Source: Entamoeba invadens IP1
Lineage: Eukaryota; Evosea; Mastigamoebida; Endamoebidae
Reading direction: 5' to 3'
Length of the DNA: 64,000 nucleotides
Assembly: GCF_000330505.1 (NCBI RefSeq)
Contig: NW_004443648.1
Span: 549,479-613,478 of the forward strand
Shown: positions 52,557-63,207 of the stretch, piece after piece
How positions within the stretch are numbered: the stretch's first letter is position 1
How the letters are laid out: each line of letters opens with the position of its first letter
The notes under the pieces: generated by a model
The model's input: only the letters and a program-made list of their open reading frames with translations
Database searches by the model: none
What the model was told of the DNA's origin: nothing
Program-made: the position numbers and the translations under genes

Positions 52557-55181
52557 ATGACTATTCTCCCAAGCAAAGTGATCAGCAAATTACAACAAAA
52601 CCAACAAAATGTACGCAACATATGTGTCTTGGCACATGTTGACCATGGAAAGACATCGATTTGTGATTCTTTAATAGCGTCGAATGGTATCATCAGTAAG
52701 AAGTTGACTGGTAAAGTACGATACTTGGACTATAGAGAGGACGAACAACAAAGACAAATAACAATGAAGTCGACAGCGATATCGTTGTACGCCCAAAACC
52801 CTGAACAGACAGAACACTACTTGATCAATTTAGTCGACTCCCCGGGCCATGTCGATTTTAGTGGAGAAGTTAGTAGTGCCGTTCGTGTAACTGATGGAGC
52901 CATTGTTGTAGTTGATTGTGTTGAAGGTGTTTGTGTACAGACAAACACAGTGATTCGACAAGCCGCAGCCGATGGGTTACATTTAGTGTTAGTCATTAAC
53001 AAAATCGACCGACTTGTTTTCGAAAAGAGTTTTTCGATTGATGAAGCGACCAGTCACCTTGAAATTTTATTGGCGTCAATTAACAAAATCACTTCTCTTG
53101 TTACTGATCAGAGTGGTTTAGTCTTTGGGGAGAATTACTTTGACCCAATTAAAGGGAATGTAGTCTTTGCGAGTGCGATAGATGGATGGGGGTTTGACCT
53201 TGAAATGATTTCGACCATATATTCCAAACGGTTTGGGATGAAAACAGACGCGTTGAAGTCGTTAATGTGGGGGGAACATTACATTAACATGAAAACTGGT
53301 AAGACGTATAAAACACAAGTAGAGAACACTGTGAAGTGTTTCAGTTACTTAGCTTTAAGACCGGTGTGGGAAATCTACACCGTCGTCAAACAATATTTTG
53401 ACAAAGAAACACATGACAAAGCTCTGGCCAAAATTCAAGTGATGGTGAAGTCTTTAAATCTCAACATCAGTGCCAGAGAATTAGAAATCCACGAAGAAAA
53501 GTCGTTTTTGTTTTCGATGATGAGTGGGTTCTTACCCGTAGCAAAAAGTATTTTGTCGATGGTGATCACACACCTCCCGTCTCCTCTTGTTGCTCAGAAA
53601 ACTCGATTATTGAAGTTGTGTCATCCCAATTCCAATTACTTAAAGAAAGAGATTGAGTTATGTGCCAAAGACACGGCTCAAACTGTTCTATATTCCGGAA
53701 AGGTCTTTCCGTTTCATAATCAGATGATAGCGATGTGTCGAGTGTTTTGTGGAGTTGTCAAGAATGGTGACAAACTCTATATTTTGCCTCCAAAGTATAT
53801 CCCGACCGACGACGAAAGTGTCAATACCACAATTAACACATTTACAGTCGAGAAATTGTATTTGTTGATGGGGCAAACAGTTCAAGAAATGGAGGAAGTA
53901 CCGGCCGGGTCTATTGTAGGTATTCCAGTGAATGAAACTCAAGTCTTTAAAGCCGCTACGTTGTCGACGACATTAAAATGTTCACCTTTAATGCCATTAG
54001 TCTCCAGTGGGGCCAAACCGATTCTTCCCGTTGCCATTGAGCCAGTTAAAATTGAAGATATGGAACGTTTGAAAATGGGGTTGCACTTATTAACATTGTC
54101 CGATCCATCAGTTGATACGACAGTGAAAGACACCGGAGAAATTGTGTTGTACACAACAGGCGAATTGCATTTGGAACGATGCGTGAAAGACTTGAAAGAG
54201 ATCTTTGCGAAGGTACCGTTTAACACGACGGATCCTCTTGTAACGTACAAAGAAACTGTTCTTGGGAAGAGTCCGAGTGTTGAAATTGGGACATTAAGTG
54301 GCAATGTGACTTTCAAGATGACCAATTTTGGCTTAAAAGACACGAACGTCGTTCTGGTCGATGGATTTTTAGACCAACTCCGTTCAATGAGTGATGAAGA
54401 AAATGAGAACAAGATTGTAATATGTGGAAAGATCGCAAAGATAATCGAGGAAGAAAACATCAAAGGGAAGATCATCGCCTTTGGGCCTGGGAAGATCGGG
54501 AACAACATCTTAGTCAATAAGACTCCAATTGACTTTGGCGAGTGGCCTAATGTTGTTACTTGTGAAACTGAAAAGAGAGTAGCCACTGTGTATGATGGAA
54601 TGATTTCGGCGTTTGAAGAAGTGACACGAAAAGGGCCGATGTGTGATGAAGAGATGGAGGGTGTTGTCTTTGTCCTTGAAAGGCTTGTTTTCGCCGACAG
54701 CGAAACACCGATCACGACAAATGAAGTCAAAGAAGCGATTACTACTGCTATGATTGAATCATTTGAAAAGGGGAAGAGAAGAATGAAAGAACCCGTCTAT
54801 TACTGTGAAGTCCGAGCACCTTCGGAAGTCGTTGGGAAAGTCTTTCAAGTGCTTGACAAACGACGAGCAAAAATCCTTGAAGACGATTACGATGAAACCC
54901 AAAATTTATATGTTGTCAAGTCACAACTTCCTGTCGTCGAGTCCTTTGGCTTTACTACTGACATCCTTGGACAAACTTCCGGCTCTGCATTATCGCAAAC
55001 AAAATTCGATTGTTTTGTGACCATGGCAATGGATCCATATTGGACCCCGAAAACTGCGGATGAGTTAGAAGAATTTGGCGAGAAAGCCGATGTGAAGAAC
55101 ATTGCAAAAATGGCGATGGAAAATACACGGAAGAGAAAAGGGTTAGTTGTCGACAACATCGATGCTTTGATTGATTTATAA
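52557..55181 (+). CDS. EFL1: Elongation factor-like GTPase EFL1 (ribosome maturation)
   Basis: 874 residues of EF-2-like architecture. GTPase motifs: AHVDHGKT (26-33), DSPGHVD (94-100) and NKID (148-151). The segment VRYLDYREDEQQRQITMKS is the EFL1 form, where EF-2 has a different switch, and ASNGIISKKLTGK also matches EFL1. The C-terminal EFG IV/V domains are recognisable by GSALSQTKFDCF and EVRAPSEVVGKVFQVLDKRR. With SBDS it evicts eIF6 (Tif6) from the 60S subunit in the cytoplasm. The domain II insert seen in yeast Ria1 is shorter here. No intron. Confidence 0.92.
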   Translation: MTILPSKVISKLQQNQQNVRNICVLAHVDHGKTSICDSLIASNGIISKKLTGKVRYLDYREDEQQRQITMKSTAISLYAQNPEQTEHYLINLVDSPGHVDFSGEVSSAVRVTDGAIVVVDCVEGVCVQTNTVIRQAAADGLHLVLVINKIDRLVFEKSFSIDEATSHLEILLASINKITSLVTDQSGLVFGENYFDPIKGNVVFASAIDGWGFDLEMISTIYSKRFGMKTDALKSLMWGEHYINMKTGKTYKTQVENTVKCFSYLALRPVWEIYTVVKQYFDKETHDKALAKIQVMVKSLNLNISARELEIHEEKSFLFSMMSGFLPVAKSILSMVITHLPSPLVAQKTRLLKLCHPNSNYLKKEIELCAKDTAQTVLYSGKVFPFHNQMIAMCRVFCGVVKNGDKLYILPPKYIPTDDESVNTTINTFTVEKLYLLMGQTVQEMEEVPAGSIVGIPVNETQVFKAATLSTTLKCSPLMPLVSSGAKPILPVAIEPVKIEDMERLKMGLHLLTLSDPSVDTTVKDTGEIVLYTTGELHLERCVKDLKEIFAKVPFNTTDPLVTYKETVLGKSPSVEIGTLSGNVTFKMTNFGLKDTNVVLVDGFLDQLRSMSDEENENKIVICGKIAKIIEEENIKGKIIAFGPGKIGNNILVNKTPIDFGEWPNVVTCETEKRVATVYDGMISAFEEVTRKGPMCDEEMEGVVFVLERLVFADSETPITTNEVKEAITTAMIESFEKGKRRMKEPVYYCEVRAPSEVVGKVFQVLDKRRAKILEDDYDETQNLYVVKSQLPVVESFGFTTDILGQTSGSALSQTKFDCFVTMAMDPYWTPKTADELEEFGEKADVKNIAKMAMENTRKRKGLVVDNIDALIDL

Positions 55182-55245
55182 CTCTTTTTTTCGTTCTTCC
55201 TCGTCTTTCATTTCCTTTATTTTATCAAAAACGTAATAAAAGCAA

Positions 55246-56998
55246 TCAATCAGACTCTGAACTGGACTTCGATGAGGATTGTGATTCGGACCCAGACATA
55301 CTTTCAGACGACGAATCCTCAGATACAGCTTGTTTATTTAGTTTGACTTGAGGTGCTTCTTCTTCTGATGAGCTTTCTTCTTCCATCTGTTCTTCTTCAC
55401 TGTAACTCTCCGTCTCCATTGCGTTCCCCTTCTCAACATAACTGCCGCACTTCGCTTCCTTTTTCACCTTCTCCTTCTTTTCGATCTGTGTCAACAACAA
55501 GTTCATTCTTCCGTGTAATCGGAGCATGCCCTTATAACAAGTTGTTCTGTTTTCAATGATGGAGTACAACTTCGCAATACTCTTGTGGACTTCCTTGACG
55601 CTCATCAAGTAAGACAAATGCAATTCAAAGATGCTTTTCAGCCACAATGTAGCAACAAATGCCTTTGTTGGGGTGTTAGTGAATAAGTCGCAGACAATAT
55701 CAAGTAACTGAATGACGTAATCCACTGGCAAATTGGCTACAGTAGTAGTAATGACCGTGGTGTCGTCGATATTCAAGCATCTAGCTATCAATGTTTGGTC
55801 TTGTGTATCCAACGCTCTTGTCAAAGTCAAGACAACTCCGTTTTTGGCCAACTCAATCGTCTCTGGCTTTTTCGTTCCAAGTTGTTCAATGGCCTTCAAC
55901 TTCTGTTGGAAAGTCGCCTTTTCATTTTGGGTGTTCTCTTCCAAGTCCTCAGGGCGGACGACTTCCATCATTTTCGATTCGACAATCATTTTATTGTTCC
56001 CAGCACTAGTTTTGTCAACAGAGTCGTCGATGACAATCTCTTTAATCTTCTCAATGACCTTTCCTTTCTCAAGCAATTTGGTTTGTTGGAAATACAACTT
56101 CCCAGATCTCTCTAAGGCCACCATCACTCTATCAGTAAACAGACAAAGGCTAACACAATTGGTCACTTTGATTTTCGAGTCTGGAATGATCGGCTTGACT
56201 GTTTTAGTCTTAGTGTTATACAAATAGACGTCGATCATCGAATTGTCCAATAAAGCAGCAACAAGTAAGTTAAACTTATCGATGAAAAGTGCGTCGACCA
56301 CAACTGGAGAAGAGTCTGTTGAGAATGTGAGCATTCTATTTCTATCTGTTGTGTTGCATAAGAACATATGTTTCTCATCAGAGTAAGTGATGAACTGTTC
56401 ATTACTGATGTTAACTATTCCTCTCAGAGAAGTAAGGTGGATCGATTGCTTAATAATTTTCTCAAGCGTCACTTTGTTGTATATTTTCACTTCTATGCCA
56501 CCAGCTATGATCAGATTTCCAATCAGTTTAATCACACTGACTCCACTCTGATTCACACTTAAAGTGCGCTTCTCAGTCGACTCCAAGTTGATCACGAGCA
56601 TTTCCCCAATCGACGTTCCAATGTACAAAAATTTCGTCGACAAGGCAACAGCAGTCACGGGCGATGAGGTATCGTAAAACCCTGTCTGCTTCGAATTGTT
56701 CACATCCCATACTACTACACGACCGTGTGGGTTTCCTACCGCCACAGAAAGTTTGTTTTTCGTCTCGCCCTTTTGTGGAGTTTCAACACCTTCAGAACAT
56801 ATCGCAATGGCTGATGGTTCGCAGTCAAGGGTTTCTTTGTCGTAACACTCCGCTTGCATTTTGTTTGTCAACGTACTGAAAACCCTACTTGTAAATATTT
56901 TTAATCTCCATGGTGTGAGTGACAAACTGGATGTGATTGTCACTCGTGACTTGAACAAAACGGTTCTGCTCCTTATCAAAGACTTTCAGGGTTTGCAT
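55246..56998 (-). CDS. UTP5: UTP5/WDR43, small-subunit processome protein
   Basis: Exons 56998..56928 and 56884..55246 join across a 43-base intron (GTTTGT...TAG) to 569 residues. The splice restores SDNHIQ|VFSTLTNKM. An N-terminal propeller has strands such as SVAVGNPHGRVVVWDVNN and FLYIGTSIGEMLVINLES. A Utp12-type helical domain (about 380-480: LTRALDTQDQTLIARCLNI, FVATLWLKSIFELHLSYLMS) follows, then an acidic Ser/Glu tail ending SSSESD. UTP5 is a t-UTP member needed for rDNA transcription and 35S/18S processing. The tail is typical of nucleolar proteins. Confidence 0.8.
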
Positions 56999-57345
56999 GT
57001 TGGTTTGACTGTTTGGGTTTTCAGTTGCCTTTGTATTTTTAGAACGGGTTTTGATTCTTATTGAACTAGTTATCGTGTTAATTAATTAACTATTATGGAG
57101 TAACTAATTTATAATAACTCTTTTTTATAATTTAGTTACTATATTTATGCCCGATATGAGTAAAATATAAATGAATATTTTATTTTAATATCAATATCCC
57201 ATTTTTTATAATATAAATAAATGAACTATGTATATTACTATAATTTATAATAATGAATAATAATCATGGTATACAAATAAATAGAAATGTTTTAATTAAA
57301 TTAACTATTGTTGTATTCAATAATATTCTAGTTCATGAAAGAGCT
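56999..57345. other. Spacer between two minus-strand genes
   Basis: 3' flank of gamma-tubulin and 5' flank of UTP5; AT-rich, no motif recognised. Confidence 0.5.
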
Positions 57346-58704
57346 TTACTTGTACTGACTTTGCAACGCCATCCCTTTCAACCATTCGTAAATGGGATAT
57401 TGATAATTCAAATAGTCTTGCGTCTCCGCCTTCTCGTATTCATCAATCAGACACCGGACGATTTCTTTCGACTCTTCAAATTCTTGCAAGTTGTCCTCGA
57501 ACTTTTCTTTGTACGACTCCAGGAAGACTTTTTTCTGAAACATTTGGTTGAACGAATTCAAAATGTCTTGGAAGTAAAATCTGATTGATGTGTTGTTGGA
57601 GAGTGTCATTCCACTCATTCTGTTTCCTCGTTGTATCAAAGGTGAGGACCTTGTGTGTATAGCCTCCAACGAGTCTTTATTCCAAGGTACAAAATCGGCC
57701 AATCGTTTATCTGTGAATATTTGCAGTGCTTCATTGATTTCTTCATACCCGACATCACCTTGAAAGAAGTCGCAAATCGACATGTACTTCCCCTTTTTCA
57801 AATCGACTTTCGCCATCATGTTTTGTGGTTGTAACAGTCTTTTCATGATGTCTGTGGCGCTTGTCCTTCCTGTTGGTCGTTCTGATTGGAAAAGTGGCAC
57901 AAATCCCGTCACAAGAAAATGTGCAAATCTCGACGGGCACATTCTGAAGATGAGCGAATCCATTCCGCTGTAGAGTGTTGATGGAAATCGCATATTTGCA
58001 GTGAACGCGGACATTGAATACGATATAATATTGTTCATATCAAACGCAGTTGCTTCTTCAATGCCAAATTGTGAATGTGCGATGTCCGCTAACGCCTCAT
58101 TATCAAACACAACAACAGACTGGCACTCTGTTATCAATCGTTTGAGTGTCAAAATCGAGTTATAAGGTGACACAACCACATCCGGATGGTTTCTTGTCAT
58201 AACACTGAATGCCTGTGTTGTGCACTTTGGGTATTTGTCACTAATCAGCTCCATAATTTTACTTCCAAGGCCACTCCCTGTACCTCCACAAATTGAATGA
58301 CAAAAGAAGAACCCCTCCATACTGTCACAATTCTCTACTTCTCGATCAATCACGTCTTCTATTTCATTCATTTTTTCAACAGTAAAATACCCGTTCGCCC
58401 ATGAATTACCAGCACCATTATTGGTCGGTACTATGAGGTTTTCGGGATTATAGAAGTTCTTAAATTCACCACAACGAAGCCAATCGACAACTCGGGGTTC
58501 AAGATCAACGTTAATCGAGCGTGGGATGTATCTTTGGTTATCGGCTTGGTAAAAGAAAATGTCTTTTCGATCATTGATGTTCTCGTTCGTTAGCAAAGAC
58601 CCATCCGATCCAATCCCGTGCTCAGCACATATCTTTTTAAAGAACTCACAACCAAGTTGATTCCCACATTGACCAATGTTGATCGTCACAATCTCTCGTG
58701 GCAT
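57346..58704 (-). CDS. TUBG1: Gamma-tubulin
   Basis: 452 residues. [18 protein letters not shown] and the AEHGIG segment match gamma-tubulin, as do [20 protein letters not shown] and LYNPEN (here FYNPEN). The GTP-binding tubulin signature GGTGSGLGS is at 140-148, and [18 protein letters not shown]-like [10 protein letters not shown], and a C-terminus with SREIVRxLIDEY-like [15 protein letters not shown] complete the identification. It nucleates microtubules at spindle poles; in Entamoeba the spindle is intranuclear. The sequence is more divergent than animal/plant forms but of normal length. Confidence 0.97.
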   Translation of the reverse strand: MPREIVTINIGQCGNQLGCEFFKKICAEHGIGSDGSLLTNENINDRKDIFFYQADNQRYIPRSINVDLEPRVVDWLRCGEFKNFYNPENLIVPTNNGAGNSWANGYFTVEKMNEIEDVIDREVENCDSMEGFFFCHSICGGTGSGLGSKIMELISDKYPKCTTQAFSVMTRNHPDVVVSPYNSILTLKRLITECQSVVVFDNEALADIAHSQFGIEEATAFDMNNIISYSMSAFTANMRFPSTLYSGMDSLIFRMCPSRFAHFLVTGFVPLFQSERPTGRTSATDIMKRLLQPQNMMAKVDLKKGKYMSICDFFQGDVGYEEINEALQIFTDKRLADFVPWNKDSLEAIHTRSSPLIQRGNRMSGMTLSNNTSIRFYFQDILNSFNQMFQKKVFLESYKEKFEDNLQEFEESKEIVRCLIDEYEKAETQDYLNYQYPIYEWLKGMALQSQYK

Positions 58705-59059
58705 CTCTTTGATATGAGTTTTTCACTTTTTCTTTCTTTTTTTTAATCGTTTTGGATTAATTATAACTCTTTGAATTTTATTATTTTATTATTTTTTAAT
58801 TAAATAAATTATAGTTTTATTAATATTTTTTTTAATTTATAAAATAATTAATAATTATTTATATTATTATAAATAATTATAATGTACCAACTTATTTGAG
58901 TAATTATAAAAATTATCATATTAAAATTCCTATTTTTTATAGTAATTAATTTATAAAATATTTTGCTATTAATTTACTAATAACAAGTAAACAGATTAAG
59001 ATACAGACAAATAGATATGAAATGCAGTCAATTAGAAAAGAAGGTTGATAAAAACAGAA
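58705..59059. other. AT-rich spacer
   Basis: Upstream of gamma-tubulin; no feature seen. Confidence 0.5.
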
Positions 59060-59404
59060 TTAATTGTCAGGCGGAGAGCACGCGGCAACTTCGTCGCTCG
59101 TGCTGCGCTTAAGCATAAATTTGAGTACATCGTCACCGATAGAACTCTTCTACAGTTGAGTCTATTTATAGAACATTTGGTGAGGATTTTAATAACAAAG
59201 TGAATAACAATTTCAACAAACATCTTTTTTGATTTTTAGAGGTTTTGAAATAGAACGCGGTTTTTCAATTTCATAATCAATTTGGAGGTACTCATCGTCT
59301 TCGTTTCTTGCTTTAAGATTGATATTGAGTTTTGTAAGGTATGTGTTTTTTATACCCGAGTAAGTTTCGCGTTTGTCAGAGTACACCGTTGTTGCTTCGC
59401 CCAT
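59060..59404 (-). CDS. Small spliced protein, 90 aa
   Basis: Exons 59404..59222 and 59149..59060 join over a 72-base intron (GTTTGT...TAG). The protein starts MGEATTVYSDKRETYSGIKN, has strand-rich charged sequence (LNINLKARNEDDEYLQIDYE), and the second exon reads SIGDDVLKFMLKRSTSDEVA and ends CSPPDN. The second exon is markedly more G/C-rich than its surroundings, which supports it. No family recognised. Confidence 0.6.
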
Positions 59405-60364
59405 TTCGTTTTGGTGAATGTGAAATTTTGATGGAGTGAGTCAAAAGAGCTTTTTTTTCTTATTTTAATGCTGACACACATTACAATCAGGGAGATCGGA
59501 TAAGAACGTTCCGCATAAGGCAAGCCGAAAACTGGTTTTAAAAACAAAGTTTGTTTCTGGTAGTTAAAATTTAATAAATTATCATTTTTTGAGTAATTAT
59601 ATTTTTTATTTTTATTTAATTTTTAATATATACAATAATTGTGAAAAAGTGAATGAATCGACGGGAACTAAAGTGCGAAATAGTAAAATAAAGATTTTCT
59701 TTTTAGTTCTATTTTTTTTATTTCTATTCTTGTTGATTTTTACACAAATTTCAAGCGTACAAAATCTCCACTTTTATTTACCGAAACCCAAACCATATTT
59801 ATAGTATTTTGAATTATTAAAAAAACTTGCAAAAAAACTTTTAAAAAGTTGAACAATTAATTTTGTTTTTGATTCCCCGATTAAATTATATTTTAATAAA
59901 ACTTTTTAATTTTTTATTAATTATCATATTCAGAAAAAAAAAACATTCATTTTTGTCTAAAATTCCCTTAAGTTTGAATGATTTTGTGTGTAGAGTTCGT
60001 AACTTATTTTAAAAAAACTTTAATAACAATACTAGAATTGTTTTACACAAAGTTATATTAAATTAACTTTTTTCATAATGTTCTTTTGTATAAATTAATA
60101 AAAATATTAATAGTCAACCAATTAAAAAACCATAAAAAAATGATTTTAACAGAAAAAACTCAAGAAAAAATGGAGTGATCCTATTGCTTCCATTTATTCT
60201 TTTGTCATTCTTTGTATTGTTTTTTTCTTCTTATTTTTTGATGTTAGTATCAAAATACTATAATATTCTACATTTATAGTTTTGGTGGAACGAACAATAC
60301 TAAAAAAAGATAAAAAAGCGTATAAAAGGGAAAATTTGAAATCTAAAAAAATTTTAATTTCTCT
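59405..60364. other. AT-rich spacer
   Basis: Mostly A/T with only spurious frames. Nothing recognised. Confidence 0.5.
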
Positions 60365-60485
60365 AACACGAGGAGGAAGGGGCTTTGCACAATGCAAAAC
60401 CTTACAACAAGCCCAAAGATAATTAATTGAGTCCTGTCGCCATCTTTGGGTTTACAGAGCTGAATATCTGGAGCGGCACTTATTT
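60365..60485 (+). ncRNA. Candidate structured RNA (tentative)
   Basis: A G/C-richer island of about 120 bases in very AT-rich sequence with no usable frame. It contains ggggctttgcacaatgcaaa near its start, which recalls the 5' end of U4 snRNA (AGCUUUGCGCAGUGGC), and a perfect-looking stem agcccaaagat / atctttgggt around a 20-base loop, followed by ctgaatatctggagcggcac. The U4 kink-turn and the stem I partner were not found, so U4 is weak. Strand is chosen from the U4-like start only. Confidence 0.3.
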
Positions 60486-60737
60486 CTTTTACCATAGTAA
60501 AACCAAACAGTTTGTTCTCACTCTCTCTTTCAAAAAATTTTGACTTTTAGACTTAATGGCTTTTTGGCTTAAATCTTCCCGAAACCCGCCTTTTTTATGA
60601 TTTTTATTTTTTTAAAAACCTCAACGACTACTATGACCTATTTTATAATTTCCTTCACTAATAAAGAACTATAAAAGAACTATAAAATATTAGGTCTTTG
60701 AGGTTGTTAAAAATATTTATTTTTATTAAAAAAACCT
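60486..60737. other. Spacer
   Basis: No feature seen. Confidence 0.4.
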
Positions 60738-60748
60738 ACTATAAATAG
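60738..60748 (+). promoter_or_regulatory. TATA box followed by GAAC element
   Basis: ACTATAAATAG, with GTAGAACTT starting about 13 bases later and the ATG at 60784; nearly the same spacing as in the promoter at 40641. Confidence 0.55.
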
Positions 60749-60783
60749 CCGTAGAACTTGGACTAATTTACGTCGGAAAGGGA

Positions 60784-61452
60784 ATGGAAATGAGAGGTCT
60801 TAAGATTGAAAAGGCCGGAACGGGCGTCACGTGTAAGTGCAGTCTATGCAAGAAGGTAGAGTTCTTAAAGAGCTCCCAAAACCGAGTGAAGACCACCGCC
60901 TTATGCGTACTCATATTGAAGTCATTGAAGGAGCTTAAGCCCGAGAAGGAGTTCTACTCCATGAAACAAGACATCTATGACTTTGTCTCAGAACATTGGA
61001 ACTGCGTGTCGTCGTTCTCTATCTTCAAGAGACAGAACTATAAGAAACTCTTGTTAGATACTTTTAATCACTGTTCTTGTATTGAGACTGGGAGAAATTA
61101 TGGATTAAGGGCTAGCTTTAGACTCAAAGAGAAAAAAATCAATGAAAGTGTTGCTGGGGCGTCGTCGGAGTGCGAGAAGAATAGTTTGGTGGAGGTTATG
61201 AAGGAAGTTAAAACAGAGGTTGTTCAATGTCAAACGCCTACTGTAGACTTGGGTAACTTTGTCCAAGAATATTCAAAAGCACTTTTGGATGTCCAGGGAA
61301 TCCTTTATAATGACGTGGCTTTGTTGAAAAAGTATAACATTGCTTTGGCTGGGAAGGCAAACGCGAATTGGACTGGGCAATATACTGTTATGTCTCAACA
61401 GGCAGCGCTTTTTGGTGGTTTTGCGAGGGACGTCTTTTCGTCGCTCAATTAA
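60784..61452 (+). CDS. Amoebal orphan with winged-helix-like region, 222 aa
   Basis: The N-terminal 110 residues have CxCxxC (KCSLCKK), then helix KTTALCVLILKSLKEL, helix EFYSMKQDIYDFVSEHW, helix NYKKLLLDTFNHCSCI and a basic strand-like GRNYGLRASFRLK. Three helices plus a wing-like turn fit a winged-helix (forkhead-like) DNA-binding fold by eye. The C-terminal part is a helical region with an acidic segment. I do not recall a characterised homologue. A second ATG at 60790 could also start it. Function in DNA binding is inferred. Confidence 0.65.
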   Translation: MEMRGLKIEKAGTGVTCKCSLCKKVEFLKSSQNRVKTTALCVLILKSLKELKPEKEFYSMKQDIYDFVSEHWNCVSSFSIFKRQNYKKLLLDTFNHCSCIETGRNYGLRASFRLKEKKINESVAGASSECEKNSLVEVMKEVKTEVVQCQTPTVDLGNFVQEYSKALLDVQGILYNDVALLKKYNIALAGKANANWTGQYTVMSQQAALFGGFARDVFSSLN

Positions 61453-62391
61453 TGTGTATAGTTTATTTGAATGCGTAATCGACAATTTTTATTGAAAAGT
61501 TATAGAATTTTGGTTTATTGATTCGGGAAATATGGAGCATTACTATGGTTGGAAACAATTTCTTTCATTTGGTTTGTAAACAATCTTTTGCTATTTGGCA
61601 ATGAAAATGACCAAACTGTAAAAAATGCAAAGAGTTCCTTTTCTTTTGAAAACGACTTGTTTTTCATGTTTTGAAAGGATTTTTTTAACAGTTCAGGTAT
61701 GTGAACCAATAAATGAATGTAAAAATTTATATTTTGGCAAATGAAAACAAATATGACAATCAAATAATATATGCAAAATTTTTTAAATAAAAGCAGATGC
61801 CATTGAACATTTTGTGGAAATCTTATGGAATTAATTGTGAAGTTTGAAAATAGGTTGGCATTTAAAAGCTTTTAATAACAAATACAAAAAGAACCCGGTA
61901 TTTTACTGGTTTGTTGCGCAATCTTCAAGTGTTTTGTGAATTACAAAAATAATACTGAAAATGCCGTGATTTTTTTTACTTTAAAAAAAATTGTTTAAAA
62001 ATAAAAATTAAAATATGTTACTGAATTATATTATTAAAAAAACGGGATAATATAAACAATAAATTATAAATAAATGACTAATATTTTTTTAATTATCTAT
62101 GGTTTTGTTTAATTATATAATTCTTTATAACAACTAGTAAAAAAAACAATGAAAATACCAAAATGAAAAAACCTATTTTTTATAAATCTACCATTTAGAA
62201 ACTAAAAATTGTATTATATCAAAACCATTTATTTTAATAATTTCCAGTAATGTTTTTAATCAATTAGGTAGTATAAACATTTCACTATTTTTGAAAAAAG
62301 AATGAATAAAAAGTAAACTATATTTGAACAATGAATCTTTTACAAATCAATTTCATGTTGAACTGCAACTTTTGAAAAAACACAAAACACG
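61453..62391. other. AT-rich convergent spacer
   Basis: 940 bases; no repeat, RNA or coding region recognised. Confidence 0.5.
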
Positions 62392-63207
62392 TCAAAGAGG
62401 CATTGGGTTCCAATGTCCGAAATGGACGGACATATCATATCCATAATAGTACCCCTCTTGAATAGTTCTGCACCAAAACCACGTGACTGCATCTCCACAG
62501 TCAAAATATCTACTGAACTTAGTGAATCTCAAAAACATCTCCATTTGCTTTCTCGACTTGAACTGTCCAAACCATCCAAGCGCGAATTGTGTGGGTGGTG
62601 CTGTGTGTTTTCGATCTTTTCTGTAATGCGTCAGACACACTTTGCCGCTGCAGTAATCGTCGATGTTATGTGCAGATAAATAATCACTGATTTTCTTAAA
62701 GAAGTCTGGTTGGTATAACTGATCGTCTTCAGCAAACATGAAGTAGTCTGTGTCTTTGTCATTTTGTAATACCCAATTGACCATTGTGTAGAAGTGGTAA
62801 TTGACCAACATATGCTTTTGAAACGATTTGAATGTCCAATCATTTCTATCACTCTCCTGATACGCAGCATCAAAGTCATGTAAGAATTCTTGCATATAGT
62901 CTCTCTCATTAATAGGTTGAGTGAAGTTAAAGTCGATCACATCCAGCCATGGAAATTTACTTCGCGTTTTATTAACTGCGACATCGAACTCGGGGTGGGA
63001 ACAAGGACCAAAGGCACATCCCTTCCCCCATATAAAGTGTCGAATTTGAACATCTAAAGGTTTGTTCTGAAGAGCTATATAAAAGTCTCGCATCGACCGT
63101 GTCAACTCCGGTCGACGCTTTGGACCAGACAACATCATGATTGTAATGTTATATGTCGACATACAAGTCGTAATAAAAAGAAGCAATAAGGCTGGTGTAA
63201 TACTCAT
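62392..63207 (-). CDS. Secretory-pathway glycosyltransferase-like protein, 271 aa
   Basis: The ATG at 63207 gives a signal peptide (1-17, MSITPALLLLFITTCMS). The mature part has FMFAEDDQLYQPDFFKKI (EDD at 160-162), where N-acetylglucosaminyltransferase IV (GT54)-type proteins have LEDD followed by a Pro and a Phe. GWFGQFKSRKQMEMFLRF follows, and the C-terminus is YGYDMSVHFGHWNPM. Metal binding by the EDD motif is expected. The donor and acceptor are unknown. There is no membrane anchor besides the leader, so it may be lumenal or secreted. Confidence 0.6.
   Translation of the reverse strand: MSITPALLLLFITTCMSTYNITIMMLSGPKRRPELTRSMRDFYIALQNKPLDVQIRHFIWGKGCAFGPCSHPEFDVAVNKTRSKFPWLDVIDFNFTQPINERDYMQEFLHDFDAAYQESDRNDWTFKSFQKHMLVNYHFYTMVNWVLQNDKDTDYFMFAEDDQLYQPDFFKKISDYLSAHNIDDYCSGKVCLTHYRKDRKHTAPPTQFALGWFGQFKSRKQMEMFLRFTKFSRYFDCGDAVTWFWCRTIQEGYYYGYDMSVHFGHWNPMPL

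Noticed and set aside
59950..60400. Minus-strand frame starting MHCAKPLPPRV
   Set aside because: It turns into Phe/Leu/Lys noise after 20 codons and overlaps the RNA candidate.
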